This document shows, in pieces, positions 1 to 15,800 of a stretch of 64,000 nt of DNA. The position numbers and the translations under genes are program-made. Source of the DNA: Trichoplax sp. H2 (taxonomy: Eukaryota > Placozoa > Uniplacotomia > Trichoplacea); assembly GCA_003344405.1 (NCBI GenBank), contig NOWV01000111.1, positions 1-64,000 on the forward strand, written 5' to 3'. The notes below the pieces were generated by a model. The model was not told the origin of the DNA and searched no databases. It was given only the letters and a program-made list of their open reading frames with translations. How positions within the stretch are numbered: position 1 is the first letter of the stretch; every line of letters starts with the position of its first letter.

Positions 1-808
1 TAAGATGATTCAAGTTCTAGTTAATGATAGTTGTATTAGACAACCTTCGAGCTTAGATTAAGATTAAGTATGAGTAAGAGATTCAAAATATTTACTGATA
101 GAAAAGCTATGTAAGGAACATCTCAGTTCGAGACGTTTCTCCTAGTAAGGTATAATACCAACACTGTTGTTGTTTACAAATTAGACGGTTCCTATATGAA
201 CGGGAACATTTGAGTTCAGTGGTGGTAAAAAGTTGTAGATGTATCTTTGCTAATAATAGTTTCATCTTTACAGTGTTTTGCTGTGTGTCTTTAACGTTAA
301 GTAAAAGGGCATTTAAGCCAGTAGCTACTTATAGACTTTTACTGTACGTTACCTTGTCGCAGAAGTGAAATTGTGACACTTGTGTACCGAATATATAATT
401 CTTTTATATCTTACTATTAAGATATAATAACTAGTTTTAACAAAGCGTGTAGATCTGTTTATACATTAAATTTATTTCATTAGAAAATATTAGAAGTAAC
501 TAGAGAGTTACTGAACGCAAAACTAAACCACAGCTGATATATTACCAACAAGTAACAAGATTAAATCAAATCTATGAATTTACGATCTTTCTAGCTCTCT
601 TTGGCTTAGCTTATATAGCCTTTGATATTGTCCAATTTAGCCAGTAATATTCAAGTGTACATATATATTTTAAGACAATTACACTATGTAAAGAACCATA
701 TATAAATCTTGATAATTAAGACTAACGATAGTCGTTACATGAACGATAAATACCTAAACAAGAACTTAATACTCAATATCGATTATCTGTCTTTGACTTA
801 TTCTTTAG
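1..808. other. Upstream region without a supportable exon
   Basis: No exon could be supported here. The first clear LRR exon of the receptor starts at 809 in mid-frame, so the start codon, signal peptide and any N-terminal module must lie here or beyond the left edge. Around 20-80 there is a weak LRR-like stretch without intact frame or splice sites. Confidence 0.5.
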
Positions 809-3800
809 GACAATGTCAAGCAATAAAATCAGTTTTATTGAAGATGATGCTTTTAAAGGATTGAAAAATTTGCGAGTTTTGTACGGCAGAAGAAAAAATT
901 ACCTAATCTTATTTCTATTATAATGGATGTAAAACTAATCTTATTTTCAGTCACGCAAGAAATGTTATTAATTTCAGTTTAATTCATAATTTTCGCATTA
1001 GTATCTTATAATTGCAAAGATTAATTTTTCCATTACTAATTGAGTAGATATCAATTAGATTTTAGTTAATTCGAAGTTATCGTAACACAAATTTGGCCAT
1101 ATTTTCCGAATATACTGACTTTGTTTTGAAAAAATATTTCATCAAAACTGAATAGAGATCTAAGCCAAAATCGGATAACGTCCCTTTCAGCCAATGTATT
1201 TGAAGGTTTAATGTTCCTGAGCTCAATGTATGGAATTTATGATGCATTTTCATAGATGCTTGTGATAACATATTTAGTACAGTACAAAACATTGTAATCG
1301 CCTGTGATTATTATGAGGCTCATCTTTAATGGTTTCTAATTTCAATTTAGGTCCTTGAGATTTAACAGACTGAAACGTGTTGATGCTGTTGTTTGGAAAC
1401 ATTTAAGCGGTCTCATTAATTTGTAAGCGCACATATAAAGCCATGGATTAATATAAATAATAAAATAGTCTTAATATATCACCTAGAATACCGTTTTATT
1501 TTGAAAAAAGATATTTAGATACTGTCGGAACAGCGTATTCATTTATTTGTAGATTTTAAATGAAACACGTAAAAATACCAATTGATTTTTTAGACGAATA
1601 TCAGGCAATCAGTTTACTTCGGCTGAAGATATAGGCCTCGCTGGATTAATTAATTTACGTATATTGTAAGTAATGTTTTAGCTTCAACGTTATATTGTAG
1701 AAAGCATAGAGAGGTATAAGTGTGAACCTATAGAATTATATTTTATGACTATGAAAATTTGCATTTATTACCATCTAACTTAACACTTAATTGGCAGTAC
1801 ATTTTACTTATCGTAGGCTTATTTTTAATAGAATTTTAGTTTTTATAACGTAAGAATATCTATAAAATTATCTTTTGTAAATTGATACCGATTGGAATAA
1901 CAATCTAAGTTTTACTGTAAATGTAATCCCTTGGAATGTTAATTTAGATTCCTGCAGTTCAATCGCCTGAAATCCTTCAACTGTTCAGACTTTTCAGATG
2001 CACGCTTCTTACAGAATTTGTGAGTGGTTTGCAGATTTATAATGGCATCAAACTTCGAATTTCTATGAAATTACAAATATTAAAAAATTTTTGGCGGTTT
2101 ATTTGATGTGACCTTTTGTAGGCATTTGTCAGCAAATTTTATACAAGAAATTAACCCTGAAAATATGAATTGCCAAATTCCACTGAGCACATTGTAGGTT
2201 AAAGCTTTTACAGCAATCAAAATTGCTACAGAGAACAATACTAGATTTTTACTATAGATCCATAAATCCGTATTAAAATGAGACGAATTTTTAGTTTGGG
2301 TTGATTTATACAGTTATAAATTAACATTCTAACAAAGACAGTATGCTATTTTGCATTCCTTCCTGAAATTGCCTAGGGTAACTATCAATAGCTAAAAGTT
2401 GATTTAGATAGGCGAATTGGCTATGTTATAAAATCCATCTCGAAATTTCAAAATTTGCAGAAAATTAGAACTTTATCAGATCATTATCCAAAGATAACCT
2501 ACTCATAACGCTACTCTAGGGGAACATTGCTACTAGAAAGACTTCTTGAAAAACTCATCGAATATTTTAAACTTATCTGCTTGCTTGCTTTCTGTAGTGC
2601 TTACGGGCACAATCTCCATGTTAATATCCTACCGTATTTTTAAATTGTTTGTATTTAAATATATGCGTATAAAACGGTCCGTTTATACGTAAAGTCATTA
2701 AAAAGGGTATTCCAAGTATCATAAGCAGGATATTATAACTAATTACTAGCTTAACGATAAATGCAGGGAGCTATGCTACCATACATCATACCATACATGC
2801 CTAATAATAATATAAAATCCAATTCTAAGTTATGTTAGAGGCTGTTAAAAGAACTACATTTTAGTATTACTGCACATGGCATTTAATAAAATTTCAATTG
2901 AAAGGTAGTAAGTATTCTCTTTACTCTTGAGGCAATATAAATGTATCTGATGTAGATAAAAATTATTATATATAGCTACAACCTTAATGATAGTTAATCA
3001 TTTATTTATACTTAGCCTATGCTTATTTCGATAATAACTATAGAGAGTTGGATGGCAACAGAATTCGTTATTTAAGAAATGGAACATTTGCTTCTTTATC
3101 TTCCTTGAAGATACTGTGCGTTAAGATCTAGTTTAGATGAAAGCAAACATAAAGCTTTCATATGTGTTAATTACGTTAGGGATTGATATGAATTAGGATA
3201 ATGACTTTTTCATCGCTAAATGTATAGAAATTTGGCTTTTAATTCTATTTACTCAATGGAAGTGGCTGCTTTTAGTGATGGTCATAAATTAAGAAATCTG
3301 TATGTATTTTTACGTTATTAAATTTTCCTTTATGTAAATGATTTCCGAAAGAATTCAAGATGCTTTTAATCGTACTAAATCTCTCATTATCTAATTGCTC
3401 AAAATAGATATATGAGTAACAATAAATTAAAAATACTGGATGGAAGGTTTTTTAAGAGACTTCCCCGTTTGCGAATATTGTAAGTATACTAGATGTAAAT
3501 TATTGATCTTAGAATCATAAACTTAATTCTAATAATATATATTCTTCCGCTATAATTAATGGATAGCTATGCAAGAAATAATCAAATTCACAGCATCATA
3601 AATGATGGATTTAAAGAAAATTCAAGAATGGGAACCATGTTAGTTTTTGCCTTAGATTATAGCATTCTCTTTCAGATTGTAGCTGATGCTGTTTTCGAAT
3701 GGGTGTAAAATTTTATTTTAAGAATTAGAAATTTGATAATAGAAGTAGAAAATAAACTTTTCACGTTGCATCTTTTTTCAGAATCTTGACTTCAAATAAT

Positions 3801-6800
3801 TTAAAGGAAGTGGCAAAAGATGATTTTGCTAATTTGAAAAGTCTGATTGATCTGTAAGCTAGATTTACAAATGGGTTGAATAGATAATCGATTTTAGATC
3901 GATTATTATTATCACCGCTTCATAATAGTAGTTATACATATTTTATTTAGAAATTTATCCGAAAATAATATTAGTAAGATCGACTACAGAGCTTTTGAAG
4001 GATTGTCAAATCTAAAAAGATTGTAAGTATTAATCGCAGTGCAACCGTTATTGCTCACTTACATATCTCAAAAAAATTAATTGCGCAGTTTTTATTTTGT
4101 TCATTCTTTTGTAAAAAGAAGTACGTTGTTGAATATGAAAGTGCACAAGTCATTATACGTATTACTAACTATTAAGTTGCTATCATTTTTCCGGTAATAA
4201 GATACTTTTTACGACTTTGCATAGTCGTTATTAGAATTTCATTAATTGAAATTTATTAAACATAGATTGAGATTATATTATTAAGGAAAATGACGTTTTT
4301 CAAATATGATGTCTTAAAGACACCCTAAATTGTAAATTTATCTAGATAGAATTAAAGGAATGAGATTATAAAGTTATAAAAGCTTATCAGTATCCTCTTA
4401 GCTTTCTATCTGCTATTACCTCAATGAACGCCTTAATCTCGAAGAAATAAACCTCACATCAACTGCTATAGTAATATACCGTATTATAGACATCCCTGAA
4501 ATATAATTAATTACTGTAGTACTATTTTTGATTACCGATATTTACGCCCATACTGAAAATGAGCTTTATAAAGAACGACATCTATGCTTACATTCTATCA
4601 TTTATGAGCTAGATAATATGAAATTTAATAAATGTTATGCTTAATAATACTGATCTTTATTGTCAGATTCTATAAAAAATACAAGCGTATATATTGAAAA
4701 GTGAAACTTATAAAAATTCTAATCGCAATTTTAATTCCTCAACTATACTTAGGCGCCTAAATGGGAATCCTATTGGCAATCTATCCATGGAGAATTTGAA
4801 AGACCTATCTTCGCTTGAAAATCTGTAAGTAAAAACTTTAATATTTATTTTAGTTTTTAATGGATGGATGAATTTTTCACTTATCTATGATTCTAGAGAG
4901 TTAAAAAATATCCCCAATTTGGTTATTCACCTGAAACCGTTTAGTGCCCCACCATCTGGACCTCTCAAATTGTAAATAATAATGTACCATTTTTACAGCT
5001 CTTTAAATTATAGATGCGATCTATGGAGACATATATATCTATATTAACTATTTTATAAATTTTATTTTGTCTATGGCAACAATTTTTATAGCTATTTAAC
5101 AGATTCTATAATAAACTTTATTGATGAAATGGCTTTTGCAAATTTCTCAGCTATGGAATATTTGTAAGTAAACATGTTTAACTATAATTCGAAAAATATG
5201 AAAAATATATGAAGTTAATAGTCACATTAGTAAGGTTTTGTGGTTATCTAAAGTTTTCATATAATACAAATTGATTTTCATGTCTCTATTTTTCTAATAA
5301 CAAAGCCACTACCATAGCCCGCTGTGATAAAGTGAACCAAAATAAATCAAGAGCTACAGTTTCTAGTACATTTCAATTTATTACATAGGTTCGGTTCGTC
5401 TAATCTCTACAATAGACACCAATTTTAGAAAATTACGGCTGAATTAAAAATAATCCATATCATTCATTCTTAGCGTCATTTCTTTAGCTATTAACATTAT
5501 GAAGCGCTATTATAAATGATTTTTTAGCTCCATTTTTCTCCCAATGTCAGACATCTAGCCAATTAAATTAAATATATAACTGATTGTCTCAAAACAGCTT
5601 TGTAACCAGATAACGTAATGTACGATAATTAGTCAATTCCTTGAACCACGTATCAAGGAACGATATCTGCACTATCAGGAATACTTTTGCTCTACTAGCA
5701 GACTATATAAAGATTTAGATGCCTCGTATTTTACGTTAAACAATAAGTTTAAGAATTAACTCTATTACACAATATATCGTGTTTATATACTTTTCCTCAA
5801 TAGTTCTTTGGAATCATTCTCTGAATTAGACATTAATTTTAGCTACTACTCCCTAATTCAGACAACAGTATTTACCAACATAGACATCTAATGACTCATA
5901 CAGAATAGTCAGATTACGATACGTCCTATCGCGGAACATTTTCACGATAATTTACAATCTACTATAAGTAAATTACAATCACAATGATTCGAACCGTAAG
6001 TAGATAATTCGCATTCCCTAATATAGCTATTAATTTCAGTATATGTATAACATATATCTGTCACATATAGCCAGTGCTGTATTAAAAACTCAGTATATCC
6101 AAATTAGAAGTTAACTAAATAAGGATAGGCTAACAAAATTATCTTAACATAGACATTTGTACTCTAATACAGTATATAACACTGTCACACTGATTAACTA
6201 GAATTATTCTTTGATATTAGGAATATGGGGTCCACCGGATTGAGATACTTTCCCAATACCTTACTATCGACTAACCAGGAAAGCGCCTTGAAAGAACTGT
6301 AATGCGATGTTATTAATTGAATTACGCAAGAATAAACATATTTATTGTCCATCTCGAAAAAATTCTAGAATTACAAGAGCATGTTAGCCATATATTCTTA
6401 AAAGCTGATTACAGTCGCATAATCTACTACAATAAACTAGTTGCAGTGTATTTACGGTCTTAATTCTACAGTCTGAGTAATAAATACAGCGAGTTCATGA
6501 GTTTGTTCTTGATTATTTTAGCTATTTATACCAAAATCTCATCGAATCGCTTCAAAGTAACTCATTTCATGGATTAACCAAGCTTCAAAAGTTGTAAGTC
6601 TTATGGTATTGCATGCAAATAATCATGACCATTTACGGTATTCGTGGACAATCGAATAATGATATCAAATCAAGACCTAAAGATAACTCTTCAGCCATTT
6701 TTATTTAGGTATTTAGATGATAATTTTCTTACAAGAATTTGTAATTCTTCCTTTGATACATTAACCGCTTTGGATACGTTGTAAGTTTCGAATCTTCGAG

Positions 6801-9800
6801 TTTGAAAATTTTAATTTGTATAAAGATCAACCCAATATTAGAAATTTGAAATTTATTAAGCTAATTTTAAAACTATAATCTTTATGGCTAATTTTTTCAG
6901 AATGATAAGAAATAATAATATGACACATTTGTCTGAATATCAGTTTTCTGGAATGCCAAATGTTTTAAGAATGTAAGCAAATATGTTCAATTCTGGGAAA
7001 TATTTTAATTCTAATAAATTTTCAATCTGAAGAATCATTACCATATATCATGGTAAGAGCGAAATAGACATGTTTATGTATATTGATATACTCCGAAAAT
7101 AGATCATTATCATCCAACCAACTTTGTTGTATACATCCCAATACTTTTGCAAATTTAACACGCTTGACCAGCCTGTAAGTTATAAATGATAATTTTCGTC
7201 ATTACTCCAGGATAAACATATTTTAATTCAGTTGATAGCAATTTAAGTCTCAAAAATCATAAAAATACATTATTGAAGGCCTGTAAATAATTCGGCCTAT
7301 ATTACAATTAAGAACGATTTAATTTATCAATTTTCGCGATATACTCACAGTGAAATTTTATTCTGTCAGAGATCTGTCGGACAATGTTATTAGCGATATA
7401 CAGGGTTTTCAAATACCAGATCTTAAAGCTTTAACATTATTGTAAGGACCGTATTGAGACTTTTATCTAAACCGTATTCATTAAGATAACTAAATAAATG
7501 CAATATTTTATTTAGGATGCTAAATGAGAATCAAATATCAAAAGTCTTGAATGGTTCCTTCTCGGGCTTGAAAAGTTTAAAGAAGTTGTAAGTACAGCAT
7601 TCTTGTCAGATAATTTTGTAAATATTTATTCGTCAATTAGCCCACAGATTCTGATTGGTCACAACCTATCGATTACTGACTAATGTTGGTATAATTTTAA
7701 CTATCGAAAGGCAATCACCATTCCTTGGATAATTTCATTATCACCTTTTGTACCATATTAATAATCATTCATAGTAATACAATACATGCATCAATTAGTT
7801 TATCATGGGTATAGTATACAAGAAATGCCATTGATATATTAGCTGCTAAGGCTTGATCTTAATAATTTTTTTGCTTTCAGCATCAGCTTATGAAAATCTA
7901 TTAATGTCTTAGGTAGTTGTAGGTTTGATACCAATCAATTACACATAACACCAAGACAGTACTTGCATTACTCATATTACGAACATTAAATCTAAACGGA
8001 CAAAGCGATAGTATTCTATATGCATTTTTGTATAAAGAAAGCGATATATATATATATATATGTTATATATATATACTTAAATTTTCCGTATGTCAATTTG
8101 CTTTTTTTTCCAAAAAGTAACCTGTAAAGCTTGACCGTATAGAGATAAATGCATGTTAAAAGTATTACGCTGATTATACTCTAAATTATTGATTTCAGCA
8201 AAGTTTTATTAGAATTTAATAAAGATTACAAATTTTAAGTTATACTACGTGCTTACTTATTTTGTTAGGGTTTTACGAACTAACAGAATATCTTATATTG
8301 CACATGCAGCCTTTGAAGGACTAATTCAAATACAAGACATGTATGTAAAGACATTATATGGCTATTAGTAGCAATTTCGCTTATATGTTAACTTTTGTAT
8401 ATGTAACGGAAATAATCTTTAATAATTCTTAGACGCTTGGACGGAAACTGGATTGTCTCTGTTGCAATAGATATATTTAGTACCGGAGCGCCGCTAATAA
8501 ATTATGTGTTGGTTGCATTAAATACCCACGAATTATAAATAGACGATTATAAAATTTATTTTTGATACAGATTTATTGACGTAGTTCAAGTACATCACTA
8601 GTAATCTAATGCACTAGTATCATAGTATGTAAAAATTCATTGTCAATTAAGAACTGAAAGTAAACAGTAAAAATATCTGTAAAATAATATTCAATCTCTT
8701 TATTTCAAAGCAAAAATTTTCTAATCCATTTCTTATCATAGCATGCTTGACTAAATCATCTGAATTATTTTACTTTTAGAGGTCTATCAAAAAATAAAAT
8801 TAAGTCTGTCCAGTTAATTAATACTAGCTTCAGCTTAATTCAGCATTTGTAAGTTATAATTTGCTAAAGTTCTGGCGCTATTTTAATTTTGGATTTGTCT
8901 CTCATAAATTTTAGCTACCGTATTGTATTTCTATACTATTGCAAAAGTGTGTTTTGAAATAAGTAAATTTTTTTCTTTAAAACTGGTTATAAAAATAGAG
9001 ACCTATCTCATAACGTTATCCGTAAATCTATTATACTATCCGGCAATAATCTTCAAAAGCTGTAAGTATTAAATATTCTCCTGGTAATTAGTTAAGAAGT
9101 TGTTAATTATGTTGAGAATTTTAGTTAAATATGGCGGTCTTTGGTCATTTTTCTTCTGTTAATTGCAAAAATTGTATATATAATTTAAAATTCTAGAAAT
9201 CTTTCTGCAAATCGCATTGATCATGTCTCCGAATTGAAGAATCTTAATCTGTCGTTATTTGATAGCATGTGCGTATCAAATCTGCCGATCATAAAATATG
9301 TTATATATGTTAACTGATATCATAGTGAATTCCCAGCATGATTTCGCGTTCTACTGTATATTTAAAATAACGAGCTGCATCAGTAAAAAATAATAGTCAC
9401 GGCAATTTCGTAAATTTTGTTGCCGAGCATTCATGATGCTCATCAATGGCCAAATGTAAAAATCTCCTTGATATTATTTATTAAATTTTGGAATGCAGTT
9501 ACAATACCACAATAAAACCTTAAATAAGATTGTTGACAGTCTAAGATTGATAGCAACCAAGTCTAACTCTCCTAACAAGTTCTACCACACTAACAAGAAT
9601 GCCTTAACGAATTTTTATCATTATTTAAGTTAATAATATTTATACATTATATATGTATAATTTTACTATAAAATTCGCCATTAAAATTTATGAATCACAG
9701 AGACTTCAGCAACAATCGAATTTTAGACATTAATAATCAAATTATCCCAAATACTCAAGAATTTCCTAAAATAAGAGCATTGTAAGTTGACTATGAAATT

Positions 9801-12800
9801 ATTACTTTAAATGGTTAGTACATAATGCTAAATTTCCTTTTTAAATATATTCAAAATATTTAAAATCTCTCATATATCATAGGTATATTAAAAGCAATAA
9901 ACTAAATCAAATTCATCAACGGGCATTCCAGAACCTACAGAATTTGGAGATTTTGTAAGTATTCAAATACGGGATGCTAACAGTTATATTATCAGTGCAA
10001 AAAATTTCGTCTCCTTCAGTTGGATTTGATATGGTAATCATGTATTCTATCGGTAACTCTGTTTTCTGTTCCTTCAGAGACCTGCAAAATAACAACATCA
10101 GAGTTTTATCTTTTGCAGAGAATCTACGCAGTCTTGAGAAGCTGTGAGTTACCATTAATAGACTAATTAGATTATAGGCTTATTTATAAACATAAGGAAA
10201 ATTGGTCATTATCAAATAAAATAAAACCACTTAATTGTTGGGTTCACTTTTAGTATTATGGGCAAGAATAAGATTCAGCAGCTAAAATCACAATATTTTC
10301 AAAATCTAACAAATCTTACCGAACTGTAAGGAAAGCAATGACTGCAATTTATTTTATGTACATTATGCAATCTCCATTATTTAGCATGCGACTGGTAGAT
10401 TTAATAATGTCGCCCAGATTTTGTAGAAGGGATTCAGTAACCACTATAATTTCTACATGTAATCTGCCAATATAGGGATGTAAGCTGCAATCAAATCAGA
10501 CGATTAGAAAATCACATGTTTAAATCCTTAACAAAACTAAAATCGCTGTACGTACTACTTTCTGCCATAAAGCTGATTATTGCGACCAAAATATTTATAA
10601 ATGGCTTTCTGAATTCTGTTGATGAAAACGAAATTCTAATTCCTATTCTTTGTTCTTGCATATAAATATTTTCATAGCAAATTATCTGGTAATCGTATAG
10701 AATTAATTAAAACTCAAGCTTTTAATGGTTTGATTGCTCTAACTAATTTGTAAGTAAAGTTTTAACAATATTAACATTTTCAGCATTTTGTAAACTGTAT
10801 GAATTATATTATTGATGCGAGGGTGCTTTGAGTAATTTAGTCTCAGTTTAGTCTAAGTGTAAAAATTGGACTACTTTTTTAATTTAAATCTAGGCAACTG
10901 GAATATAATTTAATCCAATCAATTGATGGTATATTCAAGAATCATCTTCAGAATTTACAGACATTGTAAGTTGGATGATGAAATCTAATTTGATCTGATT
11001 TTGTATATACCACTAAATAGTTGGTAGTAGTCCATTATCAGCTAGACTTTTACATGTGGAAATCTTAGAACAGATTAGTAGCTGACTTTAATCGACTTTG
11101 GCAAGTAATTTTTACAGTAAACTTGAATTAATACCGGCAATAGCAATATGAATGCGAGTTAATATAGTATTTAAATATCGAATATGGGCGTTTGTTTTCA
11201 TAGTAGCTCTAGAGAAGAATGTTATTTGTTTGCATTATAACAATAGCGAAGTAAAATATTACAGTCTTCGTTTAATTATTTAAAGAAGTTTAAACTGTAT
11301 GCAGTCTCAAATAACTGCTGACATGCAACTATGGATAGCTTCAAGCCAACAATTTATGTACCTTAGAGGGCTAAAGAGCCAGATTTCTGAAGTAATTTTC
11401 TTCATATTACAATGAATTTTAGGAACATATCTAATAATAAAATTACATCGATTGGAGGCTCCTCTTTCCTCTCGATGTCTTACTTAGAACAGCTGTAAGT
11501 CTTAATAAAGTATTGACTACCTAAATATTTCATTTTATTTGAAATATGCAAAATAATTGATGGAATAGCGCTTTTATTGAAAGCTAACTTATTCAGCAAA
11601 TTTGCTGACTTCAATATGCCCTATTCTATGTTAAAATAAATTAATTATCAAATAATTTGCAAGTCCATTTTTTGTATGAATATATATCTGCAATGGCGAA
11701 TATATGCAAATCTTTTTAAATAATATTTAAAAAGTGTATTCTTTCACGTGATTTATCGTTAACTAACCGTTGTTACTTTTCAATTTCTAGCTGGCTTGAT
11801 AATAATCAAATACCATCATTGCCAACTAATAGTTTCAACGGATTATCAAGTTTGATAATTATGTAATTTACATAATATGAATATTACGTAGCAATATTGG
11901 TGTAAAAACGTTACAGAATATTAACGATTGATTAATGTATTCGATATTTATTGATGTCTAGATCCTTAAGTGAAAACTTAATTGGAAACCTTTCTTGCGA
12001 AAGCTTTACCAACCTAAATCAACTTGATGAACTGTAATTATTAATAGTGATAATTAGCTATCTACTAATATTTAAAGACGTTTAAATCGTTGAAAAATAA
12101 TTTGACACTTAAAGCAGGAAATGCAATTTACATTAATTTGTTATCATATTAAATATTATCCAACCATTTTTTTCTATTAGACGATTGGCATCAAATAATA
12201 TATCGTTTATTCACCATAACTGCGCGTCAGTTTTCTCACGGTTAAATAAAATGTATGTCGAGTAATAACTTTCTGTAAAGGAGTTTCCAATAGCACTTCG
12301 TCTTGCATAAATTCAACTGTCTGACAAGCAGCCTACTCTTAAGCAGTATTTAGTTTTAAAAACCATCAGTAAATTTATCTTATTTCATGATTCTATAGTG
12401 ATTTCAATTTTAACAACTTAGTCCGAAATGGCATCAATATCAGCAATTCTATTCTCGATAGCTTGAGTGGATTCCCATTCGAGCTGTAAGTTACAATTGT
12501 GCTAAAAATCACTTATCGTAGACTAAATATCGATATTGGAAATACGTTTACACAATCTAATCTTGACACTAACTATATTCATTTCTAGGAAATTGGCTGG
12601 AAATAACATCAAGCATTTACAGACAAGCTACTTTCGACAAAATATCTTACTTAGATCAATGTAGGTCCAAATGGAATATTTTATTAACCGATAGAAAATA
12701 ATCTATGTGTTATGCCCAAAATTGAATTTTTAAACGTAAATATAATATAATTTTAAGTCCTAATACTACATTTGCTAATTTTCGATTTTAGAGATATTGG

Positions 12801-15800
12801 CTACAATGAACTAAATGATGAAGAAATGGCCGGATTAATTTCGTCTATAATAATTCTGAATGAGGAGTGCCAGTCATTTAAGAAAATTTTTCGTTGCTAC
12901 GAGTATTCAATGTTAGTGCTTTAATAAGTTGTCTCCATATAGCCCGGTCAGAAGAATTTTGATTGTCTTACCGGTATTTAAAAGTTAATTACTATTGATA
13001 ATCTTATCGTCATTAGAAATGTGGCCGGTAACAATATGCACTCCATTCCGCCTGGATTTTTCAACTATTTAAAGGAATTTATTCTAAAAATGTAACTGTT
13101 AATTTTAGATGCTAATAGTCAAAGCTTAAATTTTCGCTATTGCGATAATTTACTTTAAATTAAGTAAAGAGAATCAGAGCTAGATTTTATCGTAGCATAG
13201 AATTATGACGAATGCATTCTTAATTAGAAACGATCTTCATACTGCTCTTACAGCAACATTACTAACAACAAATTACAAACGGTGGATGCATCAGAAATCT
13301 TTTCTTCTCATGACTATATTCTTCAAGAATTGTATGTTCTTTTTATCGTTACATATCATTTTCTATATACTTACTAATTCATATCATTATGGTACACACG
13401 CTCATTACTTAAGATATTACATTTCATTGAACAGAAGTTTATTCGAAAAGATATAAAATTAATGATTCAAGTCTTTAATTCAGGTATATATCGAATAACC
13501 GAATTCAATATTTTACCAATTTCAAGAAATTACAGTTTTACAAACTCAGAATTCTGTAAGTGACCTAAAGTTTATCTAAAGCTTTAGCTAATATTTCGAC
13601 TTGAGCTATCATCAAGCCCCTTCATCCTTTTCATGAAGATATCTAAAGTTATATTCTTCATTAAATAATATCAAATGTACATAAAATCTCTTTAGAAATA
13701 TTGACAACAACAATATCGCAGATATTTGCCAGAAAAATTTGGGTCGAACATGGCCTAACCTCGAATATTTGTATGTTTATAAAAATTAATAGCCTAACAA
13801 TTATTGCTATAATATAATTCATATCAGCATGATCTAAATAAGATTATGTAGTCAAATACATGTGGTCGATCATTAAATACCATGCCATTCTATTATGCAG
13901 GTCTGCAAATAAAAATAATATCAAAGTATTACAGAGTCGTTGCTTTCAATATTCATCTAAACTAAAATTTATGTAAGTCTTTAAGATTACTAACAGAAAT
14001 TTTTAATGTTAAATGCAATAAAGAGGATTCAGTAAAGAAAGGAGTAAACTTTATTCTAATGATAAAATTCTACAGATCGCTGAAAGAAAATCCAATCAAT
14101 TCTCTCAACCCTCGATCATTTTATGGACCCCCTATATTAGATACAGTGTAAGCTACATTCAAATCAACAAATAAAAGATATATGTATTTTACTGACAGTG
14201 TTGGCAGAATTTTCTAAATTTTTAAAATAATTATTTCCTTATATTGATATAACGTACGGATTGTTATATAATAACTAACTCTTATAGACTGTACAAACTA
14301 TATTCTAATCAACATATTAAAATTAATTGTACTTTACTGATAGTATTGCTAAATTTCCCAAATTTAAAAATATAATTATTCACTTCCATTGATAAAATAT
14401 TAGGATTGTTATCTAATTTTTAATTCTTACATTAAAACTGTGTAACTATACTCAAATCAACAAGTTATAAGAAAACACATTTTAAAAATAGTATTACTAA
14501 ATGTTTGAAAATGTTTAAATAACTATTTGTTTATGATAACAAAATATATTGAATACTATATAATAACTAACTTCTGTCTTGATTTTTTACGATCAGATTG
14601 TCAACGCGAGATTATTTATGTTGTTATGTACCTGCTCAAGTCACATTTTGTACACCCATTTATGATCAGGACGCATTGTCTACGTGCGATGATATGCTAT
14701 CTCATCCAACGCTGCAATATTTTGTATGGATAATAGGAATTACAGCATTTGTCGGAAATATTTTAGTATTTCTCCATTATTGCCAACAAAGTAAACAAAA
14801 GCATCCACCCATATCAGTTACTACTGTTTTGCTAACTAACCTGGCATTAGCTGATTTCTTTATGTCAATCTACCTGATTATTATTGGTATTGCGGATCAA
14901 ATCTATCGTGGATACTATTCCATGTATGTAGAACCATGGTTAACGAGTGTGCCTTGCTATTCCGCATCATTCCTGGTATCATTATCAAGTTTAATGTCGG
15001 TATATATGATGATCATTATTAGCATTGATCGCTTTATATGTATTACTTTCCCATTTTCAACAAAAAGATTAAAAGTTTCCAGTGCAAGAAATGTGCTGTT
15101 GGTCGGTTGGTTATTCTGTATTGTTTTTGCTGGCATACCAGTAGTCTTCAGCATAGGCAAACCAGGAGAGAGCCGCCTCTACAAGTATAGCAGTATATGT
15201 ATGCCTAGTAATGTCAATAACGTTTACTATAGAACTTGGATATTGTGCTATACTTTCTTGACCATGGTAGCCTGGATACTAACATGCGCTTTATATTTTG
15301 GCATGTTTTTCTCTATGCGTCAATCTAGCAAATCAGTTCGTAAAATCGGATCTGTAAATCGCGACAGAAAAATTGCCATACGGTTATTTTTAATCATTAT
15401 TACTGATTTAGCCTCTTGGATGCCTTATTATATCTTAGTTATTCAAGTTCTTTTTACTGGTACAATTGACATCATCGTCTTACAATTTGTCATCATTTTT
15501 GCATTACCAATAAATTCTGCTATTAATCCTTACTTATATACGATTACAAACCTATCTACATTTAATAAAGCTTTTAGTCAAGTTGTACCTAGTGGCGTCC
15601 AACAGGCAATAACTAATATAAGAAGTACAGAATTAACACGACAAGGTAGCGAAATATCTCGTCGCCAACGCGAATTTAATCTGTCACATGCTACAAGAAG
15701 CGATAGTGTAACACCGAGAAAGAGTATCAGCGTAATACTACTAGATGAGAAACAATCGTCTAATTTAATCGTAGATCAAACACCAGTAGGACAAGGCATA

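Noticed and set aside
13205-13456. 83-codon plus-strand frame as a gene
   Set aside because: It overlaps LRR exon 13254-13331 in another frame; the exon has correct splice sites and LRR sequence.
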